From JBBDMC01 sp963775235 (GTDB lineage Bacteria > Pseudomonadota > Alphaproteobacteria > Rhizobiales > Kaistiaceae), in assembly GCA_963775235.1 (NCBI GenBank), contig CAVZHY010000006.1, positions 558,001-622,000 on the forward strand: a DNA stretch of 64,000 bases, written 5' to 3'. The translations under genes and the position numbers were made by a program. Of the stretch, positions 1 to 9,950 are shown one piece after another (within the stretch, counting starts at the first letter, position 1; each line of letters starts with the position of its first letter). The notes beneath the pieces are model-generated. The model was not told the DNA's origin. It did no database searches and was given only the letters and a program-made list of their open reading frames with translations.

Positions 1-578
1 GGCGCCGACAGCAGGAACGCCATCGGCGACAGCGACAGCCCATTGACGAATATCATCCCGCCCATCGAATAGACGCGGAACAACCCCTCGGGCGAGCCGG
101 TCAGCGGCGCCGTCAGCGTATTGAAGACGCCGATGCGCGGCGCGAGCAGAAGAATCCAGCCCATGGCGAACAGAATTTTCGGTACCGCCAGCGGGGCGAG
201 CAGGATCCCCTCGAACCAGCGCCGGGCCGGCAGGTCCGTGCGGCGAATAAGCCACGCGGCCGACGGGCCAAGCAGGACCGCGAACATCGCCGATCCGCAG
301 GCGAACACGAGCGTCCTGCCAAGCAGTCTGTAGGTGTCGGCCGAGCCAAAGACATCTGCCAGGTGTTCGAGCGTCCAGCCGGGCGTGTTAGGCAGCCCGG
401 CCGGCTTCAGACTCGAAATCAGGATGGTCGCCAGAGGGAGGACCACGAAATAGCCGACGATCAGCAGCGTGACGATCGAGAGCGCGAGTGGTGCAATGCG
501 ATCCCACGCAACGCGGCGCGGCCGCAGGCCGGGCCGGAGTCCCGCGAGCGCGATCCCCTGCTCGTCCGCTACAGCCAC
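1..578 (-). CDS. ABC transporter permease, iron/spermidine type (partial, runs off the left edge)
   Basis: This is the N-terminal 192 residues of an inner-membrane permease, cut off by the window edge. I translated the minus strand from a GTG at 578. It sits 7 bases after the stop of the flavoprotein gene, behind a GAGGG Shine-Dalgarno. That stop is in the same frame, so no longer start exists. The first membrane helix lies at about residues 25-50. A periplasmic stretch follows, and then further hydrophobic segments with the LLAPRIGVFN-type loop also seen in the permease at 8150-9932. The family usually has two fused six-helix halves of about 550 residues. It is the last visible gene of the operon that includes the binding protein at 2309 and the ATPase at 3561, which are probably its partners. 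The substrate is unknown. Confidence 0.8.
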   Translation of the reverse strand, partial: MAVADEQGIALAGLRPGLRPRRVAWDRIAPLALSIVTLLIVGYFVVLPLATILISSLKPAGLPNTPGWTLEHLADVFGSADTYRLLGRTLVFACGSAMFAVLLGPSAAWLIRRTDLPARRWFEGILLAPLAVPKILFAMGWILLLAPRIGVFNTLTAPLTGSPEGLFRVYSMGGMIFVNGLSLSPMAFLLSA

Positions 579-584
579 GCGCCC

Positions 585-2213
585 TCACTGCCTGGCAAGG
601 TGGGAGGCCGCCGCGTATCCGAAGACGAGGCCGCCGCCGAGATCCAATCCGGGTTGATACCCGATTCCGAAGTGGGTGTGCGCCGCGTTCTTGCCCACCG
701 CGTAAAGCCCCTCGATCGGCTCGCCATCCCAGCGCGTGACGCGGGCATCGACATCCGTCAGGAGCCCAGCCGATGCGCTCGCGCTGACCGCCAGTTTGGC
801 CACGTAGAACGGCGGGCTGTCGATTGGCGCGACGTTCGGGTTGCCCTTGGTGCCGCCACCCGCGACGACGCGCGACCAGGTCGACGTCCCACGGTCGAAC
901 TCCGGGTCCTCGCCCTCGGCGGCCGCCGCGTTGTACGCCTCCAGCGTCCGGCGGAGCGCCTGACCGTCAAGCCCGGCGCGGGCAGCGACGGACTCCACGT
1001 CGTCCCCCCAGGTGACCCAGCCGGGCAGGGCCGCGCGGTCCTTCGATCCGAACAGGCCGTAGCGTTGAAAATACTGGTCGTCGAAGACCCAGAAACATTC
1101 GCGGTGCATGAACCGGTGGCTCTTGGCGTCGAACGACGTCAGCTTCGCGGCCACGTCCTGGAAGAATGATTTATCGGCGAAGCGTTTTCCCTCGCGGTTC
1201 ACCACGATGCTGTGTGGCCGGCAGAGGTCGGTATTGCCGGCGCTCATGAACGCGACTTCCTCTCCCTCGATGGGGAAGCCGAGCATGATCTGCATGTTCG
1301 GAACGATCCGCCGGACGATGCCACCGAGGCGCGCGCCAGCCACCAGCCCGTCACCGGTATGGTAGCGCGAAGCGCCGGAGCGCCATCCCGGCATCTCCTC
1401 CAGTTGGGCGACAAGGAACGGATTGGACTCGTATCCGCCGCACGCCAGCACGACGCCGGCATGCGCCTCGATGCGGGCCGAGGCGGCTCCCGAAACCTCG
1501 GCCCCCACCACCCGGCCGTCCTTTTCGATCAGGCGGTCGAGCGACGTGTTCAGCTCGATCCCGACGCCGCGCTTGAGCAACGCGTGGATCAGCGCGCCGA
1601 CAAGGCCGTAGCCGTAGCCGCAGGCGTCTCCTTCCCGGCGTCGTGCCGCGATAATGTCGCGGTCCCAGCTCGTTGGGTCGTTCCGCCCGCGGCGCAGGAG
1701 GTCGAGGTTGGTCAGCCCACGGGGGCGATTGTGCGTGTGCCTCGATTCGACGATCCGCGATTTCCACTCGCCCAGCTCGTCCATCGGAAACGCCTGCAGC
1801 TCTACGCTGCGGCCTCCGTTCCGCGAGCCGGGGGCCACCGGAAAGTAAAAATCCGGGTACGGGTCGAGAAGCTGAAAGCGGAACCCCAGAACGGCGGCGT
1901 AGGCGAGCGCCTCGGCGCTCCGCCCGACGTAGGCCTGCATCTTGGATTCCTCGTGCTTGCCGCCGCCGACAAAGCGGAGGTACTGCATCCCGGCATCGAT
2001 GGTATCCGGCGCCTGACCATCGGCGGCCGCCTGCAACCCGTTGGCGGCCAGCCACATATGACCGCTGGACTGTGTGGTCGTGCCGCCGAGGCTCGGGGCC
2101 TTCTCGACCAGCAGGGTCCTCAGGCCCATCTCGGCCGCGCACAGCGCGGTCACACAGCCGGCCATGCCCGAGCCCGCCACAAGCACGTCCACCGATCGGC
2201 TATGCTCGACCAC
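585..2213 (-). CDS. FAD-binding dehydrogenase, fumarate reductase/3-ketosteroid dehydrogenase type flavoprotein
   Basis: A 542-residue soluble flavoprotein of the FAD_binding_2 family. The N-terminus carries the dinucleotide-binding GSGMAG loop at about residues 14-19, followed by an acidic strand end (LLVEKAP). A substrate cap domain lies in the middle. The C-terminus has the family's second FAD contact, GLYAVGKNAAHTHFGIGYQPGLDLGGG-like, near residues 505-530. Members oxidise or reduce C-C bonds next to a carbonyl or carboxylate. It starts at GTG and lies between the binding protein (2309) and a permease (578), so it likely acts on the imported compound. No secretion signal is visible, so a cytoplasmic location is expected. 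It could equally be a urocanate-reductase-like or tricarballylate-dehydrogenase-like enzyme; the substrate cannot be read from the sequence. Confidence 0.85.
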   Translation of the reverse strand: MVEHSRSVDVLVAGSGMAGCVTALCAAEMGLRTLLVEKAPSLGGTTTQSSGHMWLAANGLQAAADGQAPDTIDAGMQYLRFVGGGKHEESKMQAYVGRSAEALAYAAVLGFRFQLLDPYPDFYFPVAPGSRNGGRSVELQAFPMDELGEWKSRIVESRHTHNRPRGLTNLDLLRRGRNDPTSWDRDIIAARRREGDACGYGYGLVGALIHALLKRGVGIELNTSLDRLIEKDGRVVGAEVSGAASARIEAHAGVVLACGGYESNPFLVAQLEEMPGWRSGASRYHTGDGLVAGARLGGIVRRIVPNMQIMLGFPIEGEEVAFMSAGNTDLCRPHSIVVNREGKRFADKSFFQDVAAKLTSFDAKSHRFMHRECFWVFDDQYFQRYGLFGSKDRAALPGWVTWGDDVESVAARAGLDGQALRRTLEAYNAAAAEGEDPEFDRGTSTWSRVVAGGGTKGNPNVAPIDSPPFYVAKLAVSASASAGLLTDVDARVTRWDGEPIEGLYAVGKNAAHTHFGIGYQPGLDLGGGLVFGYAAASHLARQ

Positions 2214-2308
2214 GCTTTTCTGGTGCCCTCACCGCCACCGGCGGGCCGGAAGCCCCAAGGGCCCGGCCCGCCTCGTTTCGCGTCACAACTCCTGAACGGC
2301 CGGCTGGC

Positions 2309-3373
2309 CTATTTCGGAAACAGCGCGCTGAGCCGGTCCGTGATGTCGTTGTACTTGTCAAAGTCGCCGACCGGCCACTCGACCACTTGCAGCTTGTCCC
2401 GGTTCTCGTAGCCCCACGTTCCCGGAACGCTCGGCAACCCGCGGAAGGTCGCCTCATCGTAAATCTTCTGCGCCTCCGGAGACACCAGCCAGGCGATGTA
2501 AAGCTTCGCTGCGTTGGGGTGCTGGGCATGGACGGGTACACCGATGAGGGTACCGCTGTTGACCACCACGTCCTGGGTCGGGTCCACGCCGAGGGGCGCC
2601 CCGCTGTTGATGCTGGGGATCGCCGCATGCCGCTGGATGAGGCCCATGGCCAGTTCGCCGGAGCTTACGGCGGGCACGATCTCGCTGGTGCGGCCGAAGA
2701 TACGCGCCTGCTGGTCGTTGATCAGCTTCTTCAGGAAGTCCGTGACCTTCGGCTCACCCCATTTCTGGGTGAGGATGACCCACAGGCTGATCGTCTTGCT
2801 GAGACCGATCTTGCCCTTCCATTTGGGATCCAGCAGGTCGTCCCACTTCGGCGCGGCCGAGACCTGGTCCTTGTTGTAGAGGATCGACCAAATCCCGGAG
2901 TTGTATTTGACGGCTACATCATCCGCCGCCGTCGGATATGCAATGATCAGATCGTCGGGCACGCCCAGCGATGGCCAGTCGACCGTCTGAAGAACGTTCT
3001 TGATACCGACCGCTTCCTCGAGCCCGGCAAGGGACTCTTTTCCGAGCGGCGTGACATCGGCACTGGCGGTTCCGGCTCGGGACTCCTGGGCGATGCGGCC
3101 GATGATGGCCGTCGCGCCGCCCGCATCCACGTAGTCAACCGCGATGCCGGGGTATTTTGCTTCAAACGCCTTGAGCACCGGCGCCATGTCTTCCGCTGGC
3201 AGCGCGTCGTAGATCGTCAGATGCCCTTCTTTCGTGGCGGCCGCCGCCAAAGCCTGGAGATTCGATTGCACGTCGTCGGCCCGCGCCACGTCGACCGAGG
3301 CTACGAACGATCCGGTCGTCGCCATGAACAGGGCTCCGGCAAACCAGGCCGTATACCCGAAGATTCGCTTCAT
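2309..3373 (-). CDS. Periplasmic ABC substrate-binding protein, iron/spermidine type
   Basis: A 354-residue secreted binding protein. The ATG at 3373 is chosen because a strong GGGAGG lies 5 bases upstream; a longer frame to 3475 has no such signal. The start gives a clean signal peptide: MKR, a hydrophobic core, then cleavage after VARA at about residue 29. The mature part shows type-2 periplasmic protein features, including the LLDPKWKGKIGLS block typical of FbpA-like proteins. Such proteins bind ferric ion, but related ones bind phosphonates or organic acids. The setting between a flavoprotein and an ATPase points to an organic substrate. A second binding protein of the same type (9951) belongs to this operon. 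Confidence 0.88.
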   Translation of the reverse strand: MKRIFGYTAWFAGALFMATTGSFVASVDVARADDVQSNLQALAAAATKEGHLTIYDALPAEDMAPVLKAFEAKYPGIAVDYVDAGGATAIIGRIAQESRAGTASADVTPLGKESLAGLEEAVGIKNVLQTVDWPSLGVPDDLIIAYPTAADDVAVKYNSGIWSILYNKDQVSAAPKWDDLLDPKWKGKIGLSKTISLWVILTQKWGEPKVTDFLKKLINDQQARIFGRTSEIVPAVSSGELAMGLIQRHAAIPSINSGAPLGVDPTQDVVVNSGTLIGVPVHAQHPNAAKLYIAWLVSPEAQKIYDEATFRGLPSVPGTWGYENRDKLQVVEWPVGDFDKYNDITDRLSALFPK

Positions 3374-3560
3374 TCTATCCTCCCACAACGCGCACCAGCC
3401 CGACGGCGCCGGTTCCCAGAACGCTGGTATCCGTCCCGCCCGGGCCTTCCGCGAAGGCTCTTGCAGTAGCATCAAATCCCGGCGGGCATAACGTACTTAG
3501 GTACGAAGAGCGCTTCGCGGGGCGGCACACCGCAACGTTTCCCGCGCCCGCTGGGGTCTG

Positions 3561-4724
3561 TCAGGCGACCTGCCCGAGCTGGCTCCCGATCCGGATTCCG
3601 TACGTATCGTGAAGAACGGCGCAGAGCTCGATCGGCAGCTCCATGAAGACCGTGTCGCCAACCTTCAGATCAACCGTAGGATGTTGGCGGGTGACGAAAA
3701 TCTGATCACCGACGCGCAGGCGGCAGTCGACGAACTCGCCGAAGAAGCCGAGGCTCTCAACCACCGCGCTGAAGACGTTCTTGCGCACCGCGTCCGGTTT
3801 GGAAACGTAGATGCGGATGTTCTCGGGCCGGATCGTCAGCGTCACCGTGTCGCCGCTGCCGACCCCTTCGGGACACCGGGCCTGCAAGGTGCCGACCCCT
3901 CCCTTGAGCGCCATGCCATCCGCATCGCCACGACCAAGCACTTCCGCGTTGATGAAATTCGCAGTGCCGACGAAGTTGGCGACGAATTCGGTCGTCGGGC
4001 GATGGTAAATCTCGCGCGGCGTGCCTTCCTGCAGGATCTTGCCTTTGGACATGACGGCGATCCGGTCCGACATGCTGAGCGCCTCGGCCTGGTCGTGCGT
4101 CACGTAGAGGGTGGTCACGCCGATCCGCCGCTGGAGCGACCGCAGCTCGACCCGCATCGTCTCGCGCAGCTTGGCGTCGAGGTTGGACAGCGGCTCGTCG
4201 AGCAGCAGCAGTCGCGGCCGACGGATGACGGCGCGCGCCAGCGCCAGACGCTGCTGCTGACCGCCCGAGAGTTGCGTCGCCATTCGGCCTTCCAGGCCCG
4301 ACAGCTCAACCACCGCCAACGCCTCTTCAACCCGCTTGCGGAGTTCGGTGGACGAGACCCTTTCCTTGGACACCCGCAGAGGAAACGCGGCATTCTCAAA
4401 GACGGTCAGATGCGGCCAGATGGCGTAGCTCTGAAAGACCATGCCAATCGGTCGAAGCCGCGGCGGCACGAAGATGCGCGGATTGTCCGACAGCACGACC
4501 TGCCCAGCCAGTGTGATGACGCCGTGGTCAGTCCGCTCAAGGCCGGCCACGCACCGCAGGGTGGTCGTCTTGCCGCAGCCGGACGGGCCCAGAAGCGCGT
4601 AGAAGTCCCCTTCCCGCACCTCGAAGCTGACGTCGTCAACCGCCTTCACCGCGGCATTTTGGTCTTCGAAATACTTGGAGAGGTGTTCGACCGTCAGCGC
4701 GCGTGTTGTCTCTCCAGTAGTCAT
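3561..4724 (-). CDS. ABC transporter ATP-binding protein, PotA/FbpC type
   Basis: A 387-residue ATPase subunit of an importer. The ATG at 4724 has a GAGGAAG ribosome site 4 bases upstream, so it is preferred over starts further upstream. Walker A is GPSGCGKTT at about residues 46-54. The signature is LSGGQQQR, Walker B is LLLLDEPLSNLD, and the H-loop is YVTHDQAEA. The C-terminal third is a TOBE-type regulatory domain. It is the only ATPase in the 1-11024 operon, although the operon has two binding proteins and two permeases. It may therefore energise both, or a second ATPase lies beyond the left edge. Confidence 0.92.
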   Translation of the reverse strand: MTTGETTRALTVEHLSKYFEDQNAAVKAVDDVSFEVREGDFYALLGPSGCGKTTTLRCVAGLERTDHGVITLAGQVVLSDNPRIFVPPRLRPIGMVFQSYAIWPHLTVFENAAFPLRVSKERVSSTELRKRVEEALAVVELSGLEGRMATQLSGGQQQRLALARAVIRRPRLLLLDEPLSNLDAKLRETMRVELRSLQRRIGVTTLYVTHDQAEALSMSDRIAVMSKGKILQEGTPREIYHRPTTEFVANFVGTANFINAEVLGRGDADGMALKGGVGTLQARCPEGVGSGDTVTLTIRPENIRIYVSKPDAVRKNVFSAVVESLGFFGEFVDCRLRVGDQIFVTRQHPTVDLKVGDTVFMELPIELCAVLHDTYGIRIGSQLGQVA

Positions 4725-4799
4725 TATCTTCCTCGTTTCCCGTTCCATGTGCGCCCGGTATATCGCCCGGCCCATTTAACCTCATGGGCCCGACGGTGA

Positions 4800-6149
4800 T
4801 CAACCAAGATCGATGATGCCGATCCCGTCGCGGATCGTCATCGACGTGCCAAGGTCAGCGCAAAGCCGCCGGTAGCGGTCGAGTATCAATTCCGCATCTT
4901 TCGGGCCAGCCGGCAGCGGCCGGCCTGCGGCTAACGCATGGGGTCCATGTCCGGTAGTCCGAAGGAACCTGATGTCCTGCGAAGCGTCGCGGCCCAGTTC
5001 GACCGGGTGCAATGCAACGCGACGCAGCTTCCCGCCTTCCATGTCAACCACCAGGATCGCGCCGCTCCACCACAACTTATTGTCGCGACCCGCGTGCAGC
5101 GGAAAGATCGCCGGGTGGAGCGTCGGCAACCGGTCGACGTCGTGACCGTAGGCTTCGTAGCTCTCGTAGGGCACGCGCTCGATGAAATCCGTCTGCGCGA
5201 AGAAATTGCCGAGCCCGTAAAAGATCGGTTTGCCCTTGTAGATTTCGATGCCCAACGTGCGATGCCAGCCATGGCCGCAATAGATGTCCGCGCCTGCGTC
5301 GATCGCAGCGTGCGCGAATTCGCGGGCGAACATGGGTGGCGTATCGCCCCGGCTTCCGTCGGCGATGCTGAAGTGATGCGCCATGATGACGAAATCCGCC
5401 AACGCCCGCGCCCCTTCGACGGAGCGCATGTTGGCCGCAAGGTCGTGCGGATTGCAGGAACTGCGGATTTCAAACCGGTCACCGTCGACCCACACGTCCG
5501 GCGTGCCGATGCCGAACTCGTCCTTGCCGAATCCGCGCCCGCCGGTGTGCAAGCCGAGCCGGCCCGCGACCGCCTTGAGCTGCTCGGCAGCCTGGCGATC
5601 GACCACGTACCTGGTGGAGACGCGCTGCGGATTGACGCCCGGACGGCCGCGCCAGGAGCCCTTGGGGAGGCCGGCCCACTGGAAGGCCGCGTCGCCGGAA
5701 CTGGCAGAGACCAGCGCGGCCCGGCCGACCTTCGTCTCCATATACACCGGTTCACGCGCCTCCTCGAGGTCGCGCCCGGTACCCGCAACGGTCAGCCCCG
5801 CGCGCTGGCAGTATTTCCTGGTCGAAATAACCGTGCTCGCGCCGAAATCGTACGTGTGGTTGTGCGCAATCGACATCATGTCGATTCCCGCCCACTTGAG
5901 CTCTTCGGCGATCTTCGGATTGGCGATCATGAAGCTGCCGCCTCCGGCACCCTTCGCCGACCATTCCATCTCATCGAACTCGGCGAAGTTCATTTCCAGA
6001 TGCGCGTAGGTAAGGTCCGAGTTCCGCAGCAACTCGACCACCGCCATCGACCGCGGATCATCATGGACCGAAAACGGCCGGGTGATCATGCACTCGCCAG
6101 CGATCGCAATCTTCCAGCTGTCGTGGTCAGCCACCTGTCCCGATCCCAT
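4800..6149 (-). CDS. CapA family metallophosphatase-fold protein
   Basis: A 449-residue protein of the CapA (poly-gamma-glutamate synthesis accessory, PGA_cap) family, which adopts a calcineurin-like metallophosphatase fold. Visible landmarks are an N-terminal AGECMITRPF strand, the DLTYAHLEMNF block, the MMSIAHNHTYDFG motif with its metal-ligand-like Asn-His pair (about residues 96-106), and the C-terminal GHGWHRTLGIEIYKGKPIFYGLGNF block. No signal peptide or membrane anchor is visible, unlike capsule CapA proteins. It sits inside a catabolic operon between a reductase and an ABC ATPase, and no capsule ligase genes are near. A role in hydrolysing an imported compound is more likely than capsule synthesis; this is inference. 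The start codon has no clear ribosome site. Confidence 0.82.
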   Translation of the reverse strand: MGSGQVADHDSWKIAIAGECMITRPFSVHDDPRSMAVVELLRNSDLTYAHLEMNFAEFDEMEWSAKGAGGGSFMIANPKIAEELKWAGIDMMSIAHNHTYDFGASTVISTRKYCQRAGLTVAGTGRDLEEAREPVYMETKVGRAALVSASSGDAAFQWAGLPKGSWRGRPGVNPQRVSTRYVVDRQAAEQLKAVAGRLGLHTGGRGFGKDEFGIGTPDVWVDGDRFEIRSSCNPHDLAANMRSVEGARALADFVIMAHHFSIADGSRGDTPPMFAREFAHAAIDAGADIYCGHGWHRTLGIEIYKGKPIFYGLGNFFAQTDFIERVPYESYEAYGHDVDRLPTLHPAIFPLHAGRDNKLWWSGAILVVDMEGGKLRRVALHPVELGRDASQDIRFLRTTGHGPHALAAGRPLPAGPKDAELILDRYRRLCADLGTSMTIRDGIGIIDLG

Positions 6150-6200
6150 CGCGCGAGGCGGCGGCGCGGCGAGCCGCGTGAGCCCCCATATCGTTCAACG

Positions 6201-8119
6201 TTACGCCCAACGATTGGCAAGGTCGCGGGCGACCGCCGTTGCCTGTTCCGTCGCCTCGCCAATGCCAAGGACCGCGGCGCAGTCGCCGATCCGGTAGACG
6301 GTCTGCGCGCGCCCCATGACGCGCGGTCGCATCTCGACCGGCTCACCGCTTTTTTGCATATGACGCCCGGCCACAACGATCGTGTCCGCCTCGATGGTGT
6401 GTTCCCCGGCGCGTGAAGCGAAAGTCACGGTCCCGTTTCGCATACCGACAATCCGGACTCTGGTCATCACGTCCACCTTGGCCTCGGCGGCGTAGTCCCT
6501 GATGGCGGGCGCCCGCCGGCCACCATAGTCATAAACCGGTGTCGAGTAGCTCTTCGTGGTTTCCAGCAGCGACACCTTGTGCCCGGAGCGCGCTAGCGAA
6601 ATCGCCACCTCCCCGCCCTCGCCCGCCGACACCACGACGACGCGGTCACCGATCTTGGCGTTGCCGAGCAGGTAGTCACGGTAGTCGACGAGGGCGCCGC
6701 CGGCATTTTTCGCGTCCGGGCTGAACGACGGCACGCCCGTCGCGAGGATGACGATGTCGAAACCGTCCGCGTCGGCGTCGTCTTCGGCGAAGCGCCGGCC
6801 GTAGCGGATCTGCACCTTCGCCTTGGCCGTCTGGCGCAGCACGTGCTCCACGGCGAAATAAAGATCGGTCATGTTCAGCCGCGGCATGTTCTTCACGGCC
6901 GCCAGCAGTCCGCCGGGACCGTCACCCTGCTCCCACACCTCGACCGGGAAACCGGCGTCGGCCAGGCGCCACGCGGCGGTCAGGCCCGCGATCCCCGCGC
7001 CGACGACGAGGACCTTCGGAAGGTCCGGCTTGCCCTTGACGCTGCGGAACGTGATGCCGTCGCGCAGGAATTCCCAGTTGACGGCGCAGCTTTGGGGATT
7101 GCCGCGGACAAGGAGCTTGTTGCCGCAGTAGTGGCAGGCGATGCAGCGGTTGATCTCGTTCTCGCGCCCGTGGAAGATCTTCTTGACGAAGTCGGGGTCG
7201 GCGACGGCCTGCCGGGCATGACCGACGAGGTCCACGTACTTCAAGGCCTCCAGCGCGCTGTCGGGGCTGGTGACGCGCCCTCGCGCCAGCACCGGAACGT
7301 TCGCGGTTTCGCGGATGCCGGCGAACCTCGCGAGGACTTCACCCGGCGTCGCATAGAGCTGCTCGTCGTATGACTTTGCGCCGGGCTCGATCGGACCCCG
7401 ACCGAGCGCGAGGTCGAGCAGGTCGATTCCGGCGTCTTCGAAGGCGGGCGCAAACAGCTTCTGGACCTTCTCCGGTGTGATGCCCGTCGGCCCGGAGTTG
7501 TCGTCGTAGGCCATCCGGATGCTGATGTTGAGCGCGCGACCGACCTCGCGCCGAATGGCCCTGATGATCAGCGATGGCACCACCGTCGGATCGGCGAACC
7601 GATCCAGCCGGTCATTGTAAGCGCCGGACAGGAACCGATGCACCGGCCAGCCGTTCGCGGCCTGGATGGTCATGATGTCGAACCCGGCATCGACGATGCG
7701 CGCGGCTGCCTTGGCGTACAGGTCGATCAACCGGTGAATCTCCGAGGTCGGGACCTGCGACATCCGATATGAGAAGTCAGTGTGCCAACAATTCGCGATC
7801 TGGATCGCGGCCAACGCGCCTTCCTCGTGGATCGCCCGGGCGATGAGGGCGAAGGCTGGCACAGCTCTCGGGTCTGCAAATATCAGCTCGCCACGACTTC
7901 GAGGAACTCGCGGTCGTCCGCCATGGTCAAATGGGTGGAGACGATTCCAGCGCCTCCCTGTGCGCGGCGGCGGTACGCCGCGATCATCTGCGGCGTCGGT
8001 GTGCCATCCACGTTGTTGAAGCCGTGCATGCCTATTGGCAGGGTGGCAAACCGATTGCGCGCGGTGACAGTTCCCACGCGCAGCGGTTCAAACAGCGCGG
8101 CGTAGCGTTCGTCGTACAT
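6201..8119 (-). pseudogene. Old-yellow-enzyme/2,4-dienoyl-CoA-reductase-like oxidoreductase, frameshifted
   Basis: One gene split by a frameshift near 7890. The N-terminal part (8119-7883) starts after a GAGGGG site and carries the OYE-type LFEPLRVGTVTARNRF opening. The frame then closes, and the rest continues one frame over. Restoring one missing base gives a smooth EVVAELIFADP join. The total is about 638 residues: an FMN TIM barrel, a four-cysteine cluster (CIACHYC followed by a Cys about 14 residues on) for a 4Fe-4S centre, then Rossmann FAD/NAD domains with GAGIAG. Relatives reduce enoates, enoyl-CoAs or amine adducts with NAD(P)H. The single indel in a conserved gene may be a sequencing error, in which case the gene is intact. 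Confidence 0.82.
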
Positions 8120-8149
8120 CGTTCCCCTCAGCTTCTCTTGGTAGGTCCG

Positions 8150-9932
8150 TCAAAATCCGTCGGTGGTGGCGGCCTCTATGCGCAAGCCGACGCGGGCTGC
8201 AAGCGCCTGGAAGCCCAGGGCAATCGCCACCACGACAACCACGACCATGACGGCGAAGGCGGCAAGGTCGGTCAGGTTGCCGAGCTCCCAGATGTGAAAC
8301 ATGCTCGTGGAAATCACGTAGGTGGCCGGACCGGCCAGCAGGCTGACCAGGGCCAGCTGGCGGATGCTGCCGAGGAAGACGTAGATCCATCCGGAAAACA
8401 GAGCGGGCGCGAGCAACGGGAGCGTGATCCGAGTCAACGTCGACCAGAAGCCGGCGCCGCTGGTTTGCGCGCTTTCTTCAAGTTCGCGATTGATGGTCAC
8501 AAGCGCCGCGTGGGCGTAGCGCATGCCGAACGGCAGGTAGCAGGTGACGTACGCGATGACGAGCAGCATGCGCGTTCCGTAGATCGGCAGCGGCACGCGG
8601 AGGTAGATCAGGAGCAGCGCCATCGACAGCACTATGCCCGGCAATACCAGGGGAAGCGTGGCCATCTGGTCGACCACCATGCGACCGCGAAGATTGGAGC
8701 GAACGATTACCCACGCGACGACGAGCGTAAGCGCAATGGTGACCGTTGCCGCCGCGATTCCCATGAACAGGCTGTTGAGCGCCGCGGTTGAAACGGTGTC
8801 GACCTGGAAAGCGTGGACGTAGTTGGCGAGCGTCAGCGTCTTCAGCGCGGCCATGGACGGCGGAACGTATGAGGGCAGCAGAGAGGCCCAGACCAGCACC
8901 AGGAAGGGCACCGCAATTGTGACCGGGACGAGCAGCGTCAGAATTCCGGCGGGCAGCCGCCACCGGCCAAGCCGCGTGGTTTGTGGCCGAAATCCCCGGC
9001 CCGCAACGGTAGCGAAGCGCTTGGCGTCGCGGGTGGCGCGCTGGTAGGGATAGAGCGCCAGCAAGACGAGAATGACCAGCAGGACCGCGTACGCGGACCC
9101 GAGGCCGTACCGCGGCCGGAAGTTGCCGTTGACCTGCGAGTAGATTTCGACGCTGAGAACCGACAACCCTCCGGGCACTCCCAGGATCGCAGGCCCCTCG
9201 AAGCTCTCCAGGTTGAGAATGAGGGTCAGGAAAAGCACGCTCAGGAGGCTCGGCGACAGCACGCGAGCGGTCACGCGCCAGAAGGTCTGCAACGGCGTGG
9301 CACCGGCCATTTGCGCGGCCTCCTCCAGAGCCGGATCCATGGTCCTGAAAGCCGGCGCCAGCAGCAGGAACGCCAGCGGCACGTGCGCAATGGCCTCGAA
9401 AAAGATCAAGCCGCCGAGCGAAAAGATCGAAAGGACCGGGGCGTCAGGCCCGAAGACCTCACGCAACAGCGCATTGATCACGCCGTTCCTCGGACCGAGC
9501 ATCAGCACCCAGGCGATAGCTTTGATGACGGCCGGAATGGCGAGTGCGGCAAAGGCACCGATGTAAGCAAGCGAACGAAAGGGAGCGTCGGTTCGCTCGG
9601 TCAACCAAGCGAGCGGCGCGCTCAGACAGATCGTCAAAATCGTGGCGGGTATCGCGAAAGCGAGCGTGGTCCGCAGCACGAGAAGAACTCGTGGGGCTCG
9701 TAAGAATGTCGATGTAGTTGTCGACCGTGGCATTGCCGAAGAAGATGCCACGGGCAGGATGGAAACTCGTGTAGAGAATGACAATGACCGGCGGCAACAC
9801 CAGCCAGGCGATGATCGCGCCTGCAACGAGCAGCAGCACGGATTCAAAGTTGGGCCGGGGCAGAACCCACCGGCCCAACTCGTTTGCGCGAAAGACGCCT
9901 GCTCGCGACACTTGCGACATTTGCGCTCGCAC
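8150..9932 (-). pseudogene. ABC transporter permease (fused two-domain, iron/spermidine type), frameshifted
   Basis: An inner-membrane permease of about 590 residues with two homologous six-helix halves. The reading frame breaks near 9695. The N-terminal portion runs from a GTG at 9932 (an in-frame ATG lies at 9920) through the first helix to NYIDILTSP, and the remainder is one frame over from RVLLVLRTTL onward. One extra base, or two missing bases, explains the break. Many hydrophobic helices and two EAA-loop-like segments (EEAAQMAGA and EESAQTSGA) that dock the ATPase are visible. It starts 18 bases after the binding protein at 9951 and is clearly its partner. There is no adjacent ATPase, so the one at 3561 is the candidate. 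Confidence 0.82.
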
Positions 9933-9950
9933 CGGCCGCGCTTCAGACGC

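Noticed and set aside
1673..3469. A 598-codon plus-strand frame
   Set aside because: It is antisense to the flavoprotein and binding-protein genes, with low-complexity Arg/Pro content and no motif.
4938..6416. A 492-codon plus-strand frame
   Set aside because: It is antisense to the CapA-family gene, whose motifs are clear, and the frame itself has none.
7862..7892. Programmed frameshifting in the old-yellow-enzyme gene
   Set aside because: There is no slippery heptamer with a downstream structure, and the same kind of break occurs in many unrelated genes here, so an indel is simpler.
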